Positions 35,252 to 50,040 of a stretch of 64,000 bases of DNA are shown piece by piece. Position 1 is the first letter of the stretch; each line of letters opens with the position of its first letter. A program made the position numbers and the translations under genes. This DNA comes from Schleiferiaceae bacterium (lineage in GTDB: Bacteria > Bacteroidota > Bacteroidia > Flavobacteriales > Schleiferiaceae). Location: contig JAGYIN010000003.1 of the NCBI GenBank assembly GCA_018402665.1, positions 62,001 to 126,000 on the forward strand. The letters are read 5' to 3'. A model generated the notes under the pieces. It did no database searches and was not told where the DNA came from. It worked only from the letters and a program-made list of their open reading frames with translations.

Positions 35252-36418
35252 ATGAAAAAACTCAGTTTAGCACTGCTTATCCTCGCTACAACCGTTAAGG
35301 TTTCAGCCCAGAACGATTTGAAATACAATGTGGTAACTACCGCTGTTCCCATTTTATTGGTGAGCCCAGATTCTCGGGCCGGTGCCATGGGTGATGTGGG
35401 TGTTGCGAGCACGCCTGATGCAAATTCAAGCGCTTGGAATCCCGCGAAATTAGCTTTCCTAGAAAATAAAAAGGCTTCTATGGCGCTATCCTATACGCCG
35501 TGGATGTCAAAATTGGTCCCAGATATAGATTTAGCGTATGTAAATTACACGAAAGCATTGAGTGACCGTCAAGGAATCAGTGCATCATTGCGTTATTTCT
35601 CATTGGGAGAGATCAACTTTACAGACGAGCAAGGCAATAGCATGGGTACCTTCAATCCCTATGAGTTTTACTTCGATGTGGCCTACGCCTTGAAATTAAG
35701 TGATCATTGGAGCGCGGGAACGGCACTTCGTTGGATCTTTTCTGATATAGCACAAGGTCAAGTGGTCCAGGGATTGCAAACTAAACCAGGACAAAGCGGT
35801 GCAGCGGACTTAGGTTTCTACTACCAAGGGGATTACAAAAACATCAAAGGCGGACGTCGCCAAGCATTCTCCGCAGGTATAGCAATGACGAACCTCGGGG
35901 CTAAAATCGCATATTCAGAAAGCGGTAACGCTGATTTCTTACCTACAAACTTCCGTGTAGGCGGTGGGTACCACCTCGAAATAGATGATTACAACAAACT
36001 GTCTGTGTATCTCGATATCAACCGACTCTTAGTTCCGACACCACCACTATTAGGAACCAACGGCGAAATCATCGCTGGGGTGGATGATAATGATCTTACG
36101 CCACTCATGGGAGTCTTTGAGAGTTTCAACCCAGCATCAAAGCCAGGCGGATTCGAAGAAATGCTGCAAGAGAACATTTATAACTTCGGTATGGAGTACA
36201 AATACAACGACTTCTTATTTGCGCGCACGGGCTACTTGCATGAGCACAAACTCAAGGGCAATCGTCAGTACGTTACTTTAGGTTTTGGTCTCGCCTATCA
36301 GGTATTTACCATAGATATGGCCTATTTGATTCCAGCGAGTCCAACCACACGCTCACCTTTAGAGAATACCTTACGTTTCTCTATGGCCTTCAATATTGAC
36401 GGATTCTTAGCGCAATAG
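35252..36418 (+). CDS. porV: Type IX secretion outer membrane channel protein PorV (LptO)
   Basis: 388 residues. A signal peptide (MKKLSLALLILATTVKVSAQ) fixes the ATG at 35252; the frame is open eight codons upstream but without a signal. The mature start ITTAVPILLVSPDSRAGAMGDVG-like segment (VVTTAVPILLVSPDSRAG) and ASTPDANSSAWNPAKLAF are PorV/FadL-like signatures, followed by a 14-strand type barrel pattern and a C-terminal strand ending in DGFLAQ. PorV shuttles cargo from the translocon to PorU, the adjacent upstream gene. Stop to next start: 126 bases, with a promoter for pdhA. Confidence 0.94.
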   Translation: MKKLSLALLILATTVKVSAQNDLKYNVVTTAVPILLVSPDSRAGAMGDVGVASTPDANSSAWNPAKLAFLENKKASMALSYTPWMSKLVPDIDLAYVNYTKALSDRQGISASLRYFSLGEINFTDEQGNSMGTFNPYEFYFDVAYALKLSDHWSAGTALRWIFSDIAQGQVVQGLQTKPGQSGAADLGFYYQGDYKNIKGGRRQAFSAGIAMTNLGAKIAYSESGNADFLPTNFRVGGGYHLEIDDYNKLSVYLDINRLLVPTPPLLGTNGEIIAGVDDNDLTPLMGVFESFNPASKPGGFEEMLQENIYNFGMEYKYNDFLFARTGYLHEHKLKGNRQYVTLGFGLAYQVFTIDMAYLIPASPTTRSPLENTLRFSMAFNIDGFLAQ

Positions 36419-36490
36419 TCCAATTTTTACCGATTTAGCAAAGTTTCGCAACTTTAATTTCATCGTGCAGAACTAAATATACAAAGTTGT

Positions 36491-36520
36491 TTTGCTAGGT
36501 GGGCTTTTGCGTTATTTTTG
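36491..36520 (+). promoter_or_regulatory. Promoter of pdhA-pdhC
   Basis: TTTG at 36491-36494, 18-base spacer, then TATTTTTG at 36513-36520, an exact fit to the Bacteroidota TTTG/TAnnTTTG promoter, 24 bases before the pdhA ATG. Confidence 0.65.
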
Positions 36521-36544
36521 CTCCCACAAAACACATCGATAGAA

Positions 36545-37540
36545 ATGGCAAAAAAGCGCATCACAAAAGCTACTTACCTGAAATGGTACGAAGACATGCT
36601 CTTCTGGAGAAAGTTCGAAGACATGGCAGCAGCCTTGTACATCCAACAGAAAATCCGTGGTTTCCTTCACCTCTACAACGGTCAAGAAGCTATTCTAGCA
36701 GGTTCTGCCTATGCTATGGAAGAGGGTGATAATATGATTACCGCTTACAGAAACCATGTTCAACCTATGGCTTTGGGTGAAGATCCAAGACGCATCATGG
36801 CTGAGCTAATGGGAAAAGTAACGGGAACCTCTCGTGGGAAAGGTGGCTCAATGCACATGTTCTCTCCAGATAAAGGTTTTTGGGGTGGACACGGTATTGT
36901 TGGTGGTCAAATTCCGTTAGGTGCGGGTCTTGCTTTTGCAGATAAGTATTTGGGACGTACTAATGTAACCTTAACTTACATGGGTGATGGCGCCATCCGT
37001 CAAGGAGCCTGGCACGAAACTGCTAACCTTGCGATGCTATGGAAATTGCCTGTAGTCTTCTGTGTTGAAAACAATGGATACGCCATGGGAACTTCTGTCG
37101 AGCGCACTGCCGGCCACACGCCAATTCATAAGTTGGGGGAGGCGTACGATATGCCAAACCGTGCTGTAGACGGCATGGATCCAATCGCGGTGTATGACGC
37201 AGTGTATGAAGCTTCAGAACGTGCACGTCGCGGAGATGGACCGACCTTATTAGAAATCAGAACCTACCGCTATAAAGGACACTCCATGTCAGATCCTCAG
37301 AAGTACAGAACAAAAGAGGAAGTGGCAGAGTACCAAGCAAAAGATCCTATTACGCTTTGTTTGAATATGATTCAAGAGAAAAATTGGGCGACACAGGAAG
37401 AAATCGATTCTATCAATCAGCGTGTGAAAGAGCTGGTTGCAGAATGTGTGAAATTCGCTGAAGAAAGCGATTTCCCTGATGCTTCTGAATTGTACCAAGG
37501 GATTTACGCTCAAGAAGATTACCCATTCATCAAAAACTAA
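36545..37540 (+). CDS. pdhA: Pyruvate dehydrogenase E1 component, alpha subunit
   Basis: 331 residues. Thiamine-diphosphate enzyme that decarboxylates pyruvate and passes the acetyl group to E2 lipoamide. The cofactor motif is GDGAIRQGAWHETANLAMLWKLP-type (GDG to ENN), with VFCVENNGYAMGTSVERTA following. The start ATG 36545 gives MAKKRITKATYL. The E1 beta gene, needed for activity, does not follow; the next gene, six bases on, is E2. In Flavobacteriia the beta subunit is usually encoded elsewhere. Confidence 0.95.
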   Translation: MAKKRITKATYLKWYEDMLFWRKFEDMAAALYIQQKIRGFLHLYNGQEAILAGSAYAMEEGDNMITAYRNHVQPMALGEDPRRIMAELMGKVTGTSRGKGGSMHMFSPDKGFWGGHGIVGGQIPLGAGLAFADKYLGRTNVTLTYMGDGAIRQGAWHETANLAMLWKLPVVFCVENNGYAMGTSVERTAGHTPIHKLGEAYDMPNRAVDGMDPIAVYDAVYEASERARRGDGPTLLEIRTYRYKGHSMSDPQKYRTKEEVAEYQAKDPITLCLNMIQEKNWATQEEIDSINQRVKELVAECVKFAEESDFPDASELYQGIYAQEDYPFIKN

Positions 37541-37546
37541 TTCTAG

Positions 37547-38842
37547 ATGGCGACAGTAATTAATATGCCAAGACTTTCCGACACCATGACTGAAGGTGTT
37601 GTAGCAAAGTGGCACAAGCAAATTGGTGATTCTGTTAATGAAGGCGATTTATTGGCTGAAATTGAGACCGATAAAGCAACGATGGAATTCGAAGCTTTTC
37701 CTGGACAAGAAGGGAAGCTACTCTACATAGGAACGGGTGAGGGGGAAACTGCACCTGTGGATACCGTATTAGCAATTCTCGGTGAGGACGGCGAGGACAT
37801 TGAAGCATTAAAAGGTGGTGAAGCAACGGCTCCTGCTGCGGCAACGGAAGCGCCAGCTGCTCCAGCACCTGCTGCTCCAGCAGCTCCAGCCCCGGCACCT
37901 GCAGCTACGTCTGCTCCAGCTCCGGTTGCTGCGGCGGCTCCAGCGGCATTTGCTCCAGTGGCGACAGAAACCGACGGCAGTATCAAAGCATCTCCATTGG
38001 CTCGTAAACTGGCCGCTGAAAAAGGTGTAGATCTTGCCATGGTAAAAGGAAGCGGCGATCACGGACGTATCGTGAAAAGAGATATTGACAGCTTTAATCC
38101 TGCTATTCACTCTTCGCCACAGCCTGGTATCGCTATGGCGCCAGCAGCACCTGTAGGTGAAGAAAGCTTTACAGATACTCCGGTAAGTCAAATGCGCAAG
38201 GTAATTGCAAGCCGTTTATCAGAAAGTAAAAACACCGCACCACATTTCTATGTCACCATGGACATTGATATGGATAATGCTATTGCAGCGCGCAAAGCAA
38301 TGAACGCAAGCGGTGAGGTCAAGATATCTTTCAACGATCTAGTGGTAAAGGCATGTGCGTTAGCACTCAAAAAGCATCCGGTAATTAACAGTTCTTGGAT
38401 GGGCGACTTTATTCGCGCAAACCACCATGTACACATTGGCGTTGCAGTAGCGATTGAAGATGGACTATTGGTTCCTGTACTTCGTCACGCTGACCAAATG
38501 CCACTTGCGACAATCTCAGCAAGTGTAAAAGATTTGGCAGGTAAAGCGAAAGATAAAAAGTTGCAGCCTTCGGATTGGGAGGGCAATACCTTCACGATCT
38601 CCAACCTAGGGATGTTCGGTGTGGAAGAATTCACCGCTATTGTTAATCCACCGGATGCAGGTATTCTTGCTGTAGGAGGGATCAAACAAGTTCCTGTAGT
38701 AAAGGATGGACAAGTGGTTCCAGGGAATGTAATGAAAGTAACCTTGAGCTTAGATCACCGTGTGGCAGACGGCGCAAGCGGTGCTGCATTCTTGCAATCG
38801 GTCAAAGGTTTCTTGGAGAATCCAGTTACAATGTTGGTGTAA
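37547..38842 (+). CDS. pdhC: Pyruvate dehydrogenase E2, dihydrolipoamide acetyltransferase
   Basis: 431 residues. One lipoyl domain (residues 1-78) with the lipoylated lysine at K43 (EIETDKATMEF), an Ala/Pro-rich linker at about 88-138, an E3-binding domain (ASPLARKLAAEKGVD, GSGDHGRIVKRDI), and the catalytic domain ending with LDHRVADGASGA, which holds the active-site His and Asp. The acyl group goes to CoA to form acetyl-CoA. A strong terminator follows at 38866-38897, so pdhA-pdhC is a two-gene unit. Confidence 0.95.
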   Translation: MATVINMPRLSDTMTEGVVAKWHKQIGDSVNEGDLLAEIETDKATMEFEAFPGQEGKLLYIGTGEGETAPVDTVLAILGEDGEDIEALKGGEATAPAAATEAPAAPAPAAPAAPAPAPAATSAPAPVAAAAPAAFAPVATETDGSIKASPLARKLAAEKGVDLAMVKGSGDHGRIVKRDIDSFNPAIHSSPQPGIAMAPAAPVGEESFTDTPVSQMRKVIASRLSESKNTAPHFYVTMDIDMDNAIAARKAMNASGEVKISFNDLVVKACALALKKHPVINSSWMGDFIRANHHVHIGVAVAIEDGLLVPVLRHADQMPLATISASVKDLAGKAKDKKLQPSDWEGNTFTISNLGMFGVEEFTAIVNPPDAGILAVGGIKQVPVVKDGQVVPGNVMKVTLSLDHRVADGASGAAFLQSVKGFLENPVTMLV

Positions 38843-38865
38843 AACCAATTTACTTTTAATATTAC

Positions 38866-38897
38866 ACGGCCCAGACAACAAGTCTGGGCCGTTTTTG
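38866..38897 (+). terminator. Rho-independent terminator after pdhC
   Basis: Perfect 11-base-pair stem, ACGGCCCAGAC (38866-38876) with GTCTGGGCCGT (38882-38892), five-base loop, then a T-run. Confidence 0.92.
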
Positions 38898-38934
38898 TAT
38901 ACATATATAGTACATAACAAAATCAAATGGGCAT

Positions 38935-39606
38935 ATGGGAGTAGTTTGGATCACGGGTGCATCAAGAGGAATCGGTTTTGCTACCACTGTAAAGTTCCTT
39001 TCTGAAGGATGGGAAGTGGTTGTCTTAACGCGAGCCGTTGAAAAATTGGACGCCCTGAAAAGGGACTATCCGGATCGATTACACATTTGTAAGCTGGATC
39101 TCATGCAACTCGACGGGGTCCAATTGCCCAATCTTCCCGTAGACATCCTCATCAACAATGCAGGTGCATTGGTCAACAAGCCACTTTCAGAGGTTTCTCT
39201 GGCCGATTTGCAGAAAAGTTATGGTGTAAATGTCTTTGGTCCCTATCTCCTCATACAGAAATTGCTCCCTAAATTCACTGAAAAGGCACACGTAGTCAAC
39301 ATAAGTTCCGTGGGCGGTATTCAAGGTAGCGTAAAATTCGCCGGATTATCGGTATACAGTTCTGCAAAAGGAGCCATAAATGTGCTCACTGAATGCCTCC
39401 AAACGGAGTTTGAGCAGAATACACAATGGTCATTTAATGCACTTGCGTTGGGAGCGGTCCAGACAGAAATGCTAAATGAGGCCTTCCCAGGCCTACAAGC
39501 GCCCCTTCAACCGGAGCAATTAAGTCCTTTCATATTTGCCTTTGCAACCACTGCACACCTCGTGATGCGTGGAAAAGTGCTCCCTGTTTCAATGTCAACT
39601 CCTTGA
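38935..39606 (+). CDS. Short-chain dehydrogenase/reductase
   Basis: 223 residues. TGASRGIGFAT cofactor motif, NNAG, SSVGG with the catalytic Ser, and YSSAKGAINVL with Tyr-x3-Lys. The C-terminus (LVMRGKVLPVSMSTP) is unlike FabG, and the substrate cannot be told. It is a single gene between the pdhC terminator and the first rRNA operon; its stop is about 50 bases before the first rRNA promoter. Confidence 0.88.
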   Translation: MGVVWITGASRGIGFATTVKFLSEGWEVVVLTRAVEKLDALKRDYPDRLHICKLDLMQLDGVQLPNLPVDILINNAGALVNKPLSEVSLADLQKSYGVNVFGPYLLIQKLLPKFTEKAHVVNISSVGGIQGSVKFAGLSVYSSAKGAINVLTECLQTEFEQNTQWSFNALALGAVQTEMLNEAFPGLQAPLQPEQLSPFIFAFATTAHLVMRGKVLPVSMSTP

Positions 39607-39653
39607 TAACGAGAAGTCAAGAAAAAAGTAAAAAAAAAAGAGGTTTGTACTGG

Positions 39654-39683
39654 TTGAATAAAGGGATTAGTACAATACATTTG
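39654..39683 (+). promoter_or_regulatory. rRNA operon 1 promoter P1
   Basis: TTG at 39654-39656, 19-base spacer, TACATTTG at 39676-39683. Exact match to the Bacteroidota promoter. The 438 bases from 39606 to the 16S start hold this, two further promoters, a boxA-like site and a leader hairpin; no gene was seen. Confidence 0.65.
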
Positions 39684-39757
39684 CACCCGCTTTGGAAGCA
39701 AAGCATGTTCTTTAAACAACCGGGAAAAACAAAGAAAAATTAAATTTTCACTTTGTG

Positions 39758-39787
39758 TTGCAAGTGTCGGAATTCATTCTACATTTG
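39758..39787 (+). promoter_or_regulatory. rRNA operon 1 promoter P2
   Basis: TTG at 39758-39760, 19-base spacer, TACATTTG at 39780-39787. Same geometry as P1. Confidence 0.65.
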
Positions 39788-39907
39788 CCACCCCGAACGA
39801 AACGCCTTTAGAGCGCTACTTCAAACCAGCTAACGAGCCGGTTTTTTAAAACTAGAAATAGTTCTAAAAAGTAGTTGGAAAGCGAGTGTCATTACCACAA
39901 CGGTTTA

Positions 39908-39915
39908 TACATTTG
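39908..39915 (+). promoter_or_regulatory. rRNA operon 1 promoter P3 (-7 box)
   Basis: TACATTTG, followed by GCCGCC as in operon 2. No good -33 TTG at the normal spacing; weaker than P1 and P2. Confidence 0.5.
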
Positions 39916-39953
39916 CCGCCCCTAATCGCAAGAGAGGGACATTAAGAAAAGAA

Positions 39954-40000
39954 GTTCTTTACATATTGGTTTAAGAAACAAGGAATGCAAAAAACCTTGT
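39954..40000 (+). promoter_or_regulatory. rRNA leader: boxA-like site and hairpin
   Basis: GTTCTTTACATATTGG at 39954-39969 resembles the boxA antitermination element and recurs before 23S and in operon 2. A hairpin ACAAGG/CCTTGT (39978-39983 with 39995-40000) follows. Confidence 0.5.
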
Positions 40001-40043
40001 CAATTATCTTTGAAGTTAATAGCTAGGACACAAACAACACATT

Positions 40044-41546
<1,503 letters not shown>

Positions 41547-41615
41547 AAAGATTGCTATGGACTTAATTTTAATTATGAGGTTTCTTTCTTTCTTGTTTTC
41601 AATCAAAGGTCCTGA

Positions 41616-41686
41616 AGTCCTCAGCTCATTGCTAGAGCGCCACACTGATAATAGAGGTCATACTCTGAGAGTCCACCTGAGACTTG
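41616..41686 (+). tRNA. tRNA-Ile(GAT), operon 1 (damaged copy)
   Basis: In the 16S-23S spacer. AGCTC in the D-arm, CTGATAAT giving anticodon GAT, and an acceptor 3' arm near GAGACT. Several bases are missing or changed relative to the operon 2 copy; identity rests on position and anticodon. Confidence 0.75.
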
Positions 41687-41703
41687 GCAAGTAGATACAG
41701 AAA

Positions 41704-41770
41704 GGGAATTAGCCTAGCCAATAGAGCGCCTGTTTGCACGCAGGAGGCCACTGTCTGACCTGATATTCCA
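41704..41770 (+). tRNA. tRNA-Ala(TGC), operon 1 (damaged copy)
   Basis: GGGAATTAG start, TTTGCACGC anticodon arm (anticodon TGC), and GATATTCC at the 3' arm, in the usual place after tRNA-Ile. It carries indels in the D- and T-arms. Confidence 0.75.
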
Positions 41771-41798
41771 CAACGGTCTCTTGACCCAGATTGGGAAA

Positions 41799-41815
41799 GT
41801 TCTTTGACATATTGG
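41799..41815 (+). promoter_or_regulatory. boxA-like site before 23S, operon 1
   Basis: GTTCTTTGACATATTGG, the clean form of the element also seen before each 16S. Confidence 0.5.
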
Positions 41816-41839
41816 TACTACAAAGTAAGCGTCTTAAGA

Positions 41840-44640
<2,801 letters not shown>

Positions 44641-44689
44641 CTAGAGTATGTTCATATACCAATGTGTTACCCATCAAAACCATTTAAAG

Positions 44690-44794
44690 TTTATGGTACA
44701 TGCAGTGTGGATCACCTCTTCCCATTCCTGAACAGAGAAGCGTGCATACACTTGCGCTGATGGTACTGGGTTTCCGGGAGAGGGTCGCTGCCAT
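44690..44794 (+). rRNA. rrf: 5S ribosomal RNA, operon 1
   Basis: About 105 bases, TTATGGTACATGCAGTGTGG... to GGGTCGCTGCC; several bases shorter than the operon 2 copy. CCCATTCC-GAACAGAGAAG core is recognisable with one inserted T. Confidence 0.85.
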
Positions 44795-44799
44795 TTTTC

Positions 44800-44837
44800 A
44801 GACCCAGAATCAGTCTCACTAGGTTGGCTTCTTTTTT
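44800..44837 (+). terminator. Degraded copy of the rRNA terminator, operon 1
   Basis: Same layout as the operon 2 terminator (ACCCAG ... CTAGGTTGG ... T-run) but with inserted and changed bases that weaken the stem. Confidence 0.5.
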
Positions 44838-44874
44838 ACACTTCAAATAGTAGCAATTAAACTGACGAATAAGG

Positions 44875-44905
44875 TTGTGGAGGTTTAAAAACCGTTGCAC
44901 ATTTG
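44875..44905 (+). promoter_or_regulatory. rRNA operon 2 promoter, upstream
   Basis: TTG at 44875-44877, 20-base spacer, CACATTTG at 44898-44905 (one base off TAnnTTTG), followed by GCCG as in operon 1. The 365 bases from the first 5S to the second 16S hold the terminator, two promoter-like sites and the leader; no gene was seen. Confidence 0.45.
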
Positions 44906-45022
44906 CCGTCCCAATTGAGTTATCGAGAAATGGGCAACAATAAAAGGCAGATTTCAACGTGTTCTCACCAGACAAAAAATGTCTAAAATAAATTACGGTA
45001 ATGTTTAGTAACAAAACTAATT

Positions 45023-45033
45023 GTAGCATTTGC
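45023..45033 (+). promoter_or_regulatory. rRNA operon 2 promoter, downstream (imperfect -7 box)
   Basis: TAGCATTTG, followed by GCCGCCC, at the same place as P3 of operon 1 relative to the leader. The extra base in the box is likely a consensus error. Confidence 0.4.
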
Positions 45034-45068
45034 CGCCCAATCGAGAGAAAGGGACATTAAGAAAAGAA

Positions 45069-45115
45069 GTTCTTTTACATATTGGCTGGCGAAACAAGGA
45101 TCAAAAACTCCTTGT
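45069..45115 (+). promoter_or_regulatory. rRNA leader of operon 2: boxA-like site and hairpin
   Basis: GTTCTTTTACATATTGG at 45069-45085 and an ACAAGG/CCTTGT hairpin at about 45094-45115, matching operon 1. Confidence 0.5.
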
Positions 45116-45158
45116 CAATTATCTTGAAGTTAATAGGCTAGATACAAACAAATACATT

Positions 45159-46676
<1,518 letters not shown>

Positions 46677-46749
46677 AAGATTTAGTTATGACTCAATTTT
46701 AATGAGGTTTTTCTTTCTTGCCTTCTTTAAATCAAATACAACCTTCTGA

Positions 46750-46826
46750 AGTCTCGTAGCTCAGCCGTTAGAGTTACCACAATTGATAATGTAGAGGTCG
46801 TGGCGGTCTGAGCCTGTCTGAGACTA
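46750..46826 (+). tRNA. tRNA-Ile(GAT), operon 2
   Basis: Starts AGTCTCGTAGCTCAGC, anticodon arm contains TTGATAAT (anticodon GAT), ends CTGTCTGAGACTAC. Closer to a normal tRNA than the operon 1 copy, with small insertions in the anticodon stem and T-arm. Confidence 0.8.
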
Positions 46827-46842
46827 CAAGTAGATACAGAAA

Positions 46843-46913
46843 GGGGAATTAGGTCAGCTTGGCTAGAGCGCCTGCTCTGCACGTGGAGGTCATCGGTCTG
46901 ACCTGATATTCTG
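46843..46913 (+). tRNA. tRNA-Ala(TGC), operon 2
   Basis: GGGGAATTAGGTCAGCTTGG start, CTCTGCACG anticodon arm (TGC), ATCGGTCTGACCTGATATTC 3' part. Small errors in the D-arm and T-loop. Confidence 0.8.
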
Positions 46914-46941
46914 CTAACACTTCTTAATTAGAGATCAGAAA

Positions 46942-46959
46942 GTTCTTTGATATATTGGT
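46942..46959 (+). promoter_or_regulatory. boxA-like site before 23S, operon 2
   Basis: GTTCTTTGATATATTGGT, one base different from operon 1. Confidence 0.5.
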
Positions 46960-46986
46960 ATGAGTTATATAAAGTAAAGGTCTTAA

Positions 46987-49785
46987 GTAATTACAAACGG
47001 CGGATGCCTTATTGCAGGAGGCGATGAAGGATGATGGAAGCTGCGATAAGCTACGAGGAGGTATATAACCTTGATACGGATTTGAATGGGGCAAAACTCG
47101 GCCGGGTTGGAAGACCAGTCACCGAAAGGAGCAAACCCGGAGAACTGAAACATCTATACCCGGAGGAAGAGTATATTGAATTAATGATTCCGATAGTAGC
47201 GGCGAGTTGTGGGAAATCGGAAGAGCCCAAACCAATCTTATTTCTGGCAAGGTTGGGGGCTGTAGGACCACGATGTGAGATGTGTTCCAAGGAATTAGAA
47301 TCAACTGGAAAGCTAAGTCTGAGGGAGGAACCCGTGGCAAAAAGGAATTATTTCGTGTGGTATCCTGAGTAGGGCGGGACATGTGGGAAACTTGGTCTAA
47401 CTCCGCCAGTCCATCTGATAAGGCTAAATACTCCAAAGACTGATAGTGAACTAGTAACGTGAGGGAAAGGTGAAAGGCACCCGAATAAGGAGGAATAGGA
47501 TCTAAAACCGTTTGACATAAGCGGTCGGCACCATAAGATGTGACGGCGCGCCTTTTGGGTATAATGATCCTGTACGAGTTACTCGTCACTGGCAAGGTTG
47601 GCGACTTCCAGGTCCGCAGCCACAGCAAGTCTGAATAGCGGTAGTCAGTGGCGGTGAGCGAAACTGAGTGATCACCCATGGCAGAAGAAGCTCTGCAAGA
47701 CAGATGAGGACCGGAACCGGCTGGATGCTGAAAGTCTTCGGATGACCTGTGGGTGGGGGTGAAAGGCCAATCAAACCTGGAAATAGCCTGTTCTCCCTGA
47801 AATGCTTTTAGGAGCAGCGTTAGTGTTGTTAGAGTAGGGAGGTAGAGCTACTGGTTGGAGGGGGCTTCATCACCACGCCAACCAACCCGGAATGCTGGCT
47901 GCATTTGTTTCTATAGCAGGAGGGTAAGAAAAGCATATCCATGGTCTGAGAGGGAAAGAACCCAGACCATCTGCTAAGGTCCTCAAAATGGTACTTTTAA
48001 GTTGATCAAACGTGGCTGACTGCTTAGACAGCTAGGATGCTGGGTTTAAAGCAGCCATCATTTTAAAGAGTGCGCAACAGCTCAATAAATGAGCGGACCA
48101 TGAAGTACAATCGGGGTACAAGTGAGACCAATGGGGCCAAATGTGGACATGAAAAATGGGTAGGGAGCATCTGAATGCGCCGAAGGTGAATCAGGAGGTT
48201 TGCTGGAGCGGCTAGAAAGAAAACGTCGAGGAATGAGAATGACAAAGGGGTGAGAAACCCATTTGGCCGAAAATCTAAGGTTCCTTAGCCATGCTAATCA
48301 GCTGAGGGTTAGTCGCGACCCATATGAACCTGAACGGGGTAGTCGATGGACAACAGGTTAATATTCCCACTTGTTTATACTTCGCGATGGGGTGACGATG
48401 TAATTGAAAGCACCGCGCACCGGACGGAATAGTGCTGAAGACTGCATTCAGGAACTGCAGGCAAACTCGCAGATCCCGGAGAAGGTCGATAGTATCACTC
48501 AAGAGTCTCGGATACCTGATAGTGGCCTAAACATCCAAGAAAACCCTGCTTCCGTGGTATAAACAACGCGTACCAACTGACACAGGTAGGATGGATGTGA
48601 GAATCTCACAGCTCGAGGATTCATGGCTAAGGAATCCAGCGTGTATTGGTCCTGCACCTGGGAGAAGGGACGCCCGCTTCCGGCAGGCCGCAGTGTGAAA
48701 AGGCCCAGGCGACCGTTTATCAAAACACAGACTTGCCAAATCGGGAAAGATGATGGGTGAGTCCGACACCGCCCTGCGCTGGAAGTGTTGGCGTGAGAGA
48801 TGTTAGCTTCGGCGAAGCATTGAATTGAAGCCTTTGTGCAACGGCGGCCGCAATTATAACTGGTCCAAGGTAGCGCGAAATTCCTTGTCGGGTAAAAGTT
48901 CCGACCTGCATGAATGGTGTAATGATCTGGGCACCGTCTCAGCCATGAGCTCGGTGAAATTGTGGAAAATGGTGAAGATGCTGATTACCCGCAGCGGGAC
49001 GAAAAGACCCCAGAACCTTCACTACAACTTTGTATTGATACTGATAAGATGTAGGATAGGTGGGAGACTGAAGTCGTTGTCGCCAGGCAGCGGAGTCATC
49101 CTTGAAAGACCACCCTTCGCTTGTTTGATGCCCACCGGTATGTGGACAGTGCATGGTGGGTAGTTTGATCGGGGTGGTCGCCTCCAAAAGAGTAATGGAG
49201 GCTTTCAAAGGCATCTCAGCACGCTGCAACCGTACGTAGAGTGCAATGGCACAAGGATGTCGACCGTGGTGACTACAATAAGTCGAGCAGGTAATGGTGC
49301 GAGGACATAGTGATCCGGTGGTTCCGGCATGGAAGGCCATCGTCAAAGGATAAAAGGTACCCGGGGATAACAGGCTGATCTCCCAAGAGCTCACATCGAC
49401 GGGGGCTGGTACCTCGATGTCGGCCTGCCTGATCCTGGGGCTGGAGAAGGTCCCAGGCTGGGCTGTCTGCCCATTGTGCGGGCACGCGAGCTGGTTCAGA
49501 ACGTCGCAGATGTCTGGTCTCAATTGCCAAGGTTGGAAATCTGAGAGGAGTTGACTCAGTAATGAGAGGACTGAGTTGACAGCCCCAGTGTACTCATGCT
49601 CAGCGCCAGAAGCATTGCAGGTAGCTTTATTGGTTGATAAGCACTGAAAGCATATATGCTGTAGCTTCCACCTCAAGATGAGATTTCCTTGAAGGGTCGT
49701 TCGAGGACGTTGATAGGCCTAGTGTAAAGGTGCAATGTCATAGCCGAGAAGTACCTAATTACCCGTGGCCTTCAAGACGAAGACT
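46987..49785 (+). rRNA. rrl: 23S ribosomal RNA, operon 2 (error-laden copy)
   Basis: Begins near GTAATTACAAACGGCGGATGCC and ends near the GGCCTTCAAGACGAAGAC segment. The conserved GGGGATAACAGGCTGATCTCC is present, but the sarcin-ricin loop ACGAGAGGAC reads ATGAGAGGAC, and the segment that reads CGCCCATTAAAGTGG in operon 1 is TGCCCATTGTGCGGG. End points are estimated. Confidence 0.95.
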
Positions 49786-49833
49786 TTATATGTTCATATA
49801 CCAATGTGTTAACGCATTTAAACTTATTTAAAG

Positions 49834-49942
<109 letters not shown>

Positions 49943-49948
49943 TTTCAG

Positions 49949-49981
49949 ACCCAATCTAGTTCTACTAGGTTGGGTTTTTTT
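49949..49981 (+). terminator. Rho-independent terminator of rRNA operon 2
   Basis: ACCCAATCTAGT pairs with ACTAGGTTGGGT (12 base pairs, one G-T) around a TCT loop, followed by seven T. Confidence 0.92.
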
Positions 49982-49998
49982 ATGCGCTAAAGTTTCGC

Positions 49999-50033
49999 TT
50001 TGGACGTTATTGAGCCATTATTGTTTAAGTTTA
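49999..50033 (+). promoter_or_regulatory. Possible promoter of the porin-like gene
   Basis: TTTG at 49999-50002 and TAAGTTTA at 50026-50033 (one base off TAnnTTTG), 23-base spacer; the box ends seven bases before the ATG. Confidence 0.4.
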
Positions 50034-50040
50034 CGCCTGT

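Noticed and set aside
37723-38191. Alanine/glycine-rich and Arg/Trp/Ser-rich reading frames antisense to pdhC
   Set aside because: They are shadows of the repetitive Ala-Pro linker of E2 in other frames.
39780-39850. Possible attenuator hairpin with T-run between the rRNA promoters
   Set aside because: Only a short, imperfect stem (AACC/GGTT) precedes the T-run; not strong enough to call.
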